Source: Thermoflexus sp042408815
Lineage (GTDB): Bacteria; Chloroflexota; Anaerolineae; Thermoflexales; Thermoflexaceae
NCBI RefSeq assembly: GCF_042408815.1
Contig: NZ_JBHOQR010000002.1
Span: 186,001-250,000 of the forward strand
Direction: 5' to 3'
DNA length: 64,000 bases
Shown: positions 59,877 to 64,000 of the stretch, in pieces
Layout of the letters: each line of letters opens with the position of its first letter
Position numbering within the stretch: the stretch's first letter is position 1
Position numbers and translations under genes: made by a program
Notes under the pieces: model-generated
What the model saw: only the letters and a program-made list of their open reading frames with translations
Told to the model about the DNA's origin: nothing
Databases searched by the model: none

Positions 59877-61541
59877 TTGGTAATAGCTGGAGAGATGCGA
59901 TCCTCAAATGAACTTCCGGTGATCCGGGTTCTGGATCCAGACGTGGCGGCGCGGATCGCGGCGGGGGAGGTCATCGAACGGCCCGCCTCAGTGGTGAAGG
60001 AGCTGATCGAGAACGCGCTGGACGCAGGGGCCACTATTATCCAGGTTGAGGCCTGGGAAGGGGGCTTTGCGCTGATCCGCGTGGCCGACAACGGCCATGG
60101 CATCCCCCGGGATCAGGCGCCGCTGGCCCTGGCCCGCTTCGCTACCAGTAAGATCCAGACGGCCGAGGACCTGGGCCGCGTGCGCACCCTGGGCTTTCGC
60201 GGGGAAGCACTGCCCAGCATCGCCGCCGTGGCGCGGGTGGAGATCCTCACCCGCACCCCCGGGGAAACGGAGGGCACCCGCCTGATCGCGGAGGAAGGCC
60301 AGTGCGCCGTGCATCCGGCCGCCAGTCCCCCAGGGACCGTGGTAACAGTCCGGGACCTTTTCTATAACACCCCAGCCCGACGTCGCTTTCTCAAATCCCC
60401 CTTCCGGGAAGCCGAACGGATTCGGGAAACCGTTTACCGCTACGCCCTGGGCTACCCACAGGTCGCGTTCCGGCTGATCATCGATGGCCGGGAGGTCCTG
60501 ATGACGCCGCCCGGGACCCTGCTGGAACGGGCGGCGATCATCTGGGGGCGAGAGGTCGCCGACGAGCTGATCCCGGTGTCCTGGGAGGCGGCGGATCTCC
60601 ACATCCACGGTCTGATCTCTCGGCCCACCTTGGGACGGGCTTCCCGGGCCTTCCAGAATTTCTATGTCAACGGGCGGCCGGTGCGCAGCGGATTGCTGGC
60701 GGTGGCGCTGGAGCGACCCTACGCCGGGCGGCTGCCCGCCGGCCGCTATCCCCTGGCGATCCTCCACATCGAGCTCCCCCCTTCCTTTGTGGACGTGAAC
60801 GTCCATCCGCAGAAAGCGGAGGTGCGGTTCTCTCAGGAGCGCTCGGTTTACTGGGGAGTGAGCCAGGCAGTGCAGACCGCCCTGGCCAGCTTCCCCTATC
60901 CAGAAGGACTCCCCACGCTGTGGCCGGTTGAGGAACCGCCGCCGATGCGGCGGCTGGGAGAGCCGACTATGGAATACAGCCGGCCACCCCGATGGCGGGC
61001 GCTGGGCCAGCTGCTCCAGAGCTATATCTTGGCTCAGAGCGAAGAGGGACTTATTGTGGTGGATCAGCACGCCGCCCATGAGCAGGTGATTTTCGAGCAG
61101 CTATGGTCCGGAAGCCATTCCACCTCCCTGCCTTCCCCCGCGGTCCTTGCTTTCTCCCCTCGGGAAGCCGAGCAGCTGGAGATGGAGCTGGAGACCCTGC
61201 GAAGCCTGGGGGTCGACATCGAACCCTTTGGAGGGAACACCTTCGTGGTCCGGGCCCTGCCTGCTCCGCTGGCAAGCGTATCCGTCCACATCTTGCTGAA
61301 CGCCGTGCTGGAGGAAATCCCGGCACTCCGGCGAGGGGGCGGCGATCCTCGAGAGCGGATCGCCATGCGTCTGGCATGCGCCGCCGCTGTCAAGGCCGGT
61401 GACCGCCTTTCCCCTGAGGAAATGCAGGCGCTCCTCGATGCCCTGTTCGAAGCCTGGTCCCCGTCCACCTGCCCCCACGGCCGCCCGGCCTGGTTCCTCC
61501 TGAGCCGGGAGGAGATCGAGCGCCGATTCCTGCGCCGTTAA
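59877..61541 (+). CDS. mutL: DNA mismatch repair protein MutL
   Basis: GHKL ATPase that links mismatch recognition to strand removal. 554 residues. ELIENALDAGATIIQVE, ADNGHGIPRDQ, RFATSKI and GFRGEALPSIA mark the ATPase; FYNTPARRRFLKS follows. The C-terminal domain has the endonuclease motif DQHAAHEQVIFEQ plus the later ACAAAVKAGD and CPHGRPAWFLL, so this MutL is of the nicking type found in bacteria without MutH. Start is uncertain: TTG 59877 with GAGG upstream, or ATG 59895. Its stop codon overlaps that of selB by 4 bases. Confidence 0.95.
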   Translation: MVIAGEMRSSNELPVIRVLDPDVAARIAAGEVIERPASVVKELIENALDAGATIIQVEAWEGGFALIRVADNGHGIPRDQAPLALARFATSKIQTAEDLGRVRTLGFRGEALPSIAAVARVEILTRTPGETEGTRLIAEEGQCAVHPAASPPGTVVTVRDLFYNTPARRRFLKSPFREAERIRETVYRYALGYPQVAFRLIIDGREVLMTPPGTLLERAAIIWGREVADELIPVSWEAADLHIHGLISRPTLGRASRAFQNFYVNGRPVRSGLLAVALERPYAGRLPAGRYPLAILHIELPPSFVDVNVHPQKAEVRFSQERSVYWGVSQAVQTALASFPYPEGLPTLWPVEEPPPMRRLGEPTMEYSRPPRWRALGQLLQSYILAQSEEGLIVVDQHAAHEQVIFEQLWSGSHSTSLPSPAVLAFSPREAEQLEMELETLRSLGVDIEPFGGNTFVVRALPAPLASVSVHILLNAVLEEIPALRRGGGDPRERIAMRLACAAAVKAGDRLSPEEMQALLDALFEAWSPSTCPHGRPAWFLLSREEIERRFLRR

Positions 61542-63448
61542 CCTGACCCAGGAGTTCGGGTCTCCATGCCCACCTCAGGGCCCTGGGCCAACACCCGCAC
61601 GTCCCCCACCCGCCGGGTGATCCCCATCGCATCCATCTTTTCCAGTATAGCCACCGCGATCTTGCGACTGGTCCTCAGCCAATCCCGCGCCTCCGCTGCG
61701 GAAATCGTCCCGCGGGCCTGGAGATAGGCCCGGATGCGCTCGACGGCTTCCTGCCAGGTTTCCATGAGCATGATGACCTCATCGCTCAGGCGGACCAGAC
61801 GGCCTTCGTCCAGCAGGACCTGGACAAGATCCCGGCCCAGCATGGTTTCAATCTCCCGGGGGGTGGGCGGATGCCATGGATCCTGTCGGATCCTGGCGAG
61901 ACAGGCCTCTACCTGCCGGGCTTGCGCCTCATTCAGTCGAACCTGAAAGCCGGACCGCCGGATCAACGGCCCAGCTTCCTCCAGGAGGCCTTCCATCACC
62001 GCGGCCCGCACCGCCGCCTCGAACAACGCCGGCGGCCATCCCAACCGGCTCCGCGCTTCCTCGCGCGGCATGCCCGGACGCAAGGGGTTCTGCCGATGAT
62101 AAGCCTCCACCTGTTCGATGAGCTGCCGGATCGCCCGCTCCGGCCAGTTGGGCGCCGCCCAGAGGCCCTCTCCGAGGGGAACCGCCGCGCCCTCCGCCGT
62201 CAGACGCTCCAGGAGCTCACGGGCCCGCCCGAGGGGCAACGCCAGCCGTCGGGAAGCCTCTGGAAGCGAGAGGAGCCCCGCGCTTTCCAGCCAGACCCGC
62301 AACCGGGTGATCGGATCCGCCTGGTGAAGGGTGCGCAGCATCGAGAGAACCTCCGAACGGAACCGACGGTGGCGTCGCTCTGGATGCACATCCAGGATCT
62401 CGCCGCCTCCCAGGGTCATCGAGGGAGAGGGCCAGCGGAGGAGGAAGCGATCTCCGGGGGCGGCGATCGTCGGACGGCTCAGGGCAATCTGGGCCAACCC
62501 GGATTCCCCCGGCCGCAGCTCCTCCCGATCCAGCAACCGGACCCGGGCCAGGATCTGGGCCGCTCCGTGGAAGAATTTCACCTCGGCGAAATGAGAAAGA
62601 GGGCGAGGGGATCCTGCCCAGTGGATCAAATACACATCCAGAAGCTGGGTTGGCTGGAACACTCCTAAGACCGTCACCCAATCGCCCCGACGGAGATCTT
62701 CCGGAGCGATCCCGCTGAGATTGATGGCCGTCCGGGAGCCCGGGCGAGCCTGCTCTACTCGACGGCGATAGGATTGCAAACCCCGGATGCGAGCCCGAAG
62801 CCCCGAGGGCCAGATCTCCACCTCCTCCCCGATCCGAAAGCAACCATCCAACAGCGTCCCGGTCACGACCGTCCCGAAGCCCGGCATCGTGAACGCCCGA
62901 TCGATGGAGAGGCGCGCCCGTCCCAAATCGGGGCGTGGGGGGCAGCGCCACAGGATCTCCTGGAGGGCTTCCACCAGTCGTTCCAGACCCTCTCGAGTTC
63001 GGGCGGACACTGGGATCACCGGGGCGCTCGCCCAGCAGGTCCCTTGGAGCATGGCGCGGATGTCTTCTTCCACCAGGGCCCGCCATTCCTCATCCACGAG
63101 GTCGATCTTATTCAGGGCCACCACGCCGCTGCAGATCTCGAGCAGGGTGAGGATAGCGAAATGCTCTCGGGTTTGCGGCATCACGCCCTCGTCGGCCGCG
63201 ATCACCAGGAGAGCGGCATCGATGCTTCCCACCCCGGCCAGCATGTTCTCGATGAAGTCCATATGACCCGGCACATCCACGATCCCCACTGTCTCCCCAT
63301 CCGGCAGGGTCAGCCAGGCGAAGCCCAGGTCGATTGTCATCTCCCGGATCTGTTCTTCCTTCAGACGATCCGGATGGATACCGGTGAGGGCCTCCACCAG
63401 AGCCGATTTCCCATGGTCGACGTGGCCAGCCGTGGCGATTACAGGCAT
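61538..63448 (-). CDS. selB: Selenocysteine-specific elongation factor SelB
   Basis: Delivers Sec-tRNA to in-frame UGA codons followed by a SECIS hairpin. 636 residues. GTPase: TAGHVDHGKSALVEALTG, VGIVDVPGHMDFI, NKID. Domains II and III follow (FTMPGFGTVVTGTLL), then four winged-helix domains from about 390 to 625 that bind the SECIS. ATG 63448 has GGGAGGA 7 bases upstream. selA, selC and selD are not in the window. It shows that the organism probably makes selenoproteins. Confidence 0.95.
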   Translation of the reverse strand: MPVIATAGHVDHGKSALVEALTGIHPDRLKEEQIREMTIDLGFAWLTLPDGETVGIVDVPGHMDFIENMLAGVGSIDAALLVIAADEGVMPQTREHFAILTLLEICSGVVALNKIDLVDEEWRALVEEDIRAMLQGTCWASAPVIPVSARTREGLERLVEALQEILWRCPPRPDLGRARLSIDRAFTMPGFGTVVTGTLLDGCFRIGEEVEIWPSGLRARIRGLQSYRRRVEQARPGSRTAINLSGIAPEDLRRGDWVTVLGVFQPTQLLDVYLIHWAGSPRPLSHFAEVKFFHGAAQILARVRLLDREELRPGESGLAQIALSRPTIAAPGDRFLLRWPSPSMTLGGGEILDVHPERRHRRFRSEVLSMLRTLHQADPITRLRVWLESAGLLSLPEASRRLALPLGRARELLERLTAEGAAVPLGEGLWAAPNWPERAIRQLIEQVEAYHRQNPLRPGMPREEARSRLGWPPALFEAAVRAAVMEGLLEEAGPLIRRSGFQVRLNEAQARQVEACLARIRQDPWHPPTPREIETMLGRDLVQVLLDEGRLVRLSDEVIMLMETWQEAVERIRAYLQARGTISAAEARDWLRTSRKIAVAILEKMDAMGITRRVGDVRVLAQGPEVGMETRTPGSG

Positions 63449-63512
63449 GCCCGCTCCTCCCATTCGGGCCATCATCCATCGCGGTGGTCTGCTGTTCTCC
63501 CTTGAAAAGGGA

Positions 63513-64000
63513 TCATGGCGCAGGAGGCTTGCTTGGGGGGATTTCCCTCAGGCTCTGCTTCAAACGACTCATCCGCTGTTCGTGGTTCTGACTCCACGAA
63601 CGGGCTCCATCCCACAGGTGACGGGCCCATTCCTCCTGCTCCTCCAGCAGCCCGCGGAGGACCTGCTCCAGGCGCGGCCACTGGCGCTCCAGACGCTCCA
63701 CCCGGCCTTCCAGATCCCGATGCTCCCGACTGTGCTCGGCCCAGCGCTCCTCCTGCAGGCGATTCAGCTGATGGAAGCGTTTCTCCTGCGCCGTCTGCCA
63801 TTCCTCCCACTCCTGCTTCCACCGCGTCTCATTCAACCGCATGAGCTCCGTCATCTCCTTCAGGCGATGCTCCCATCCCTCGCGCAGCGTTCCCAGCTCC
63901 TCCAGAGCCTGCCGGCTCTCCCGCGCCAGATCCCGGAGCTGATGGAGGGTCGCATGGTAATCCTCGATGCGAGCCAGGCGCTCCTCCACATGCTGCTCCA
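63513..64000 (-). CDS. Coiled-coil protein, 5' end outside window
   Basis: At least 162 residues, almost wholly helical and charged, with heptads such as EERLARIEDYHATLHQLRDL and HRDLEGRVERLERQW. The frame stays open to the window edge, so the start lies beyond 64000; a GTG at 63989 is possible but unsupported. C-terminal Pro-rich end. No domain recognised; it resembles the coiled-coil parts of the two PD-(D/E)XK-like proteins in the window but lacks their nuclease-like domain. The 65-base gap to selB holds nothing notable. Confidence 0.65.
   Translation of the reverse strand, partial: EQHVEERLARIEDYHATLHQLRDLARESRQALEELGTLREGWEHRLKEMTELMRLNETRWKQEWEEWQTAQEKRFHQLNRLQEERWAEHSREHRDLEGRVERLERQWPRLEQVLRGLLEEQEEWARHLWDGARSWSQNHEQRMSRLKQSLREIPPSKPPAP

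Overview
The window is a GC-rich, densely coded chromosomal segment from what looks like a thermophilic, aerobic or respiring member of the Chloroflexota. I infer this from the glyoxylate-cycle, F-type ATP synthase and complex I genes, from the paired TIGR03662 (DUF2298, 'YYY') and TIGR03663 (Agl23-like) membrane proteins known from Chloroflexi and archaea, and from a TtuA-type tRNA thiolase typical of thermophiles. I cannot name a species from sequence alone; Thermoflexia-like is my guess.

Layout. 1-2.5 kb: malate synthase (cut by the window edge) and isocitrate lyase, the two glyoxylate-shunt enzymes. 2.6-6.4 kb: a near-consensus promoter, a clear cobalamin riboswitch, and a class I ribonucleotide reductase whose R2 subunit has Phe at the tyrosyl-radical site (subclass Ic pattern). 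6.5-9.7 kb: a strong promoter, a candidate rod-shaped RNA, and a soluble multi-GAF histidine kinase. 9.7-11.5 kb: two small membrane proteins, two gene remnants and a tRNA-Leu(TAG). 11.7-14.1 kb: a Crp/Fnr regulator, a DUF1858 protein and a polytopic membrane protein with an in-frame TGA. 14.2-16.5 kb: a gene graveyard of glycosyltransferase, ATP-grasp, transporter, FAD-enzyme and sugar-transferase fragments, including one glycosyltransferase whose middle is inverted between imperfect inverted repeats. 16.5-21.1 kb: a coiled-coil/PD-(D/E)XK-like protein, TtuA, a BtuF-like protein, a NUDIX hydrolase and MreB.

21.1-26.3 kb: the F1 genes atpA-G-D-C, with an unrecognised small gene between atpD and atpC that is broken by one base in a G7 tract. 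26.4-32.2 kb: an M42 peptidase, a Wzt-like ABC ATPase, and sucC/sucD separated by a HEPN-MNT toxin-antitoxin pair, with a second, collapsed MNT-HepT pair upstream of sucC. 32.2-39.9 kb: three large membrane proteins of glycan or polymer type, one carrying an NHL beta-propeller. 39.9-43.8 kb: a repeat-rich coiled-coil protein and the Fo half of ATP synthase (atpZ-B-E and a b-delta fusion without the delta N-terminal domain). 43.9-53.4 kb: only the membrane arm of complex I, nuoA-H-J-K-L-M-M-N, with two NuoM copies and a 26-residue internal duplication in NuoL. 53.5-64 kb: a QTMAN-like protein, an HD hydrolase, MutS, a REC plus degenerate cyclase protein, MutL, SelB and a truncated coiled-coil gene.

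Together the genes cover two-carbon assimilation (aceA/aceB), the TCA step with substrate-level phosphorylation (sucCD), respiration (nuo) and ATP synthesis (atp, split between two loci), with DNA precursor supply under B12 control. The most interesting points are the enlarged complex I, the split and fused ATP synthase with its frameshifted extra gene, the riboswitch-controlled Ic-type reductase, and the micro-inversion in the glycosyltransferase remnant.
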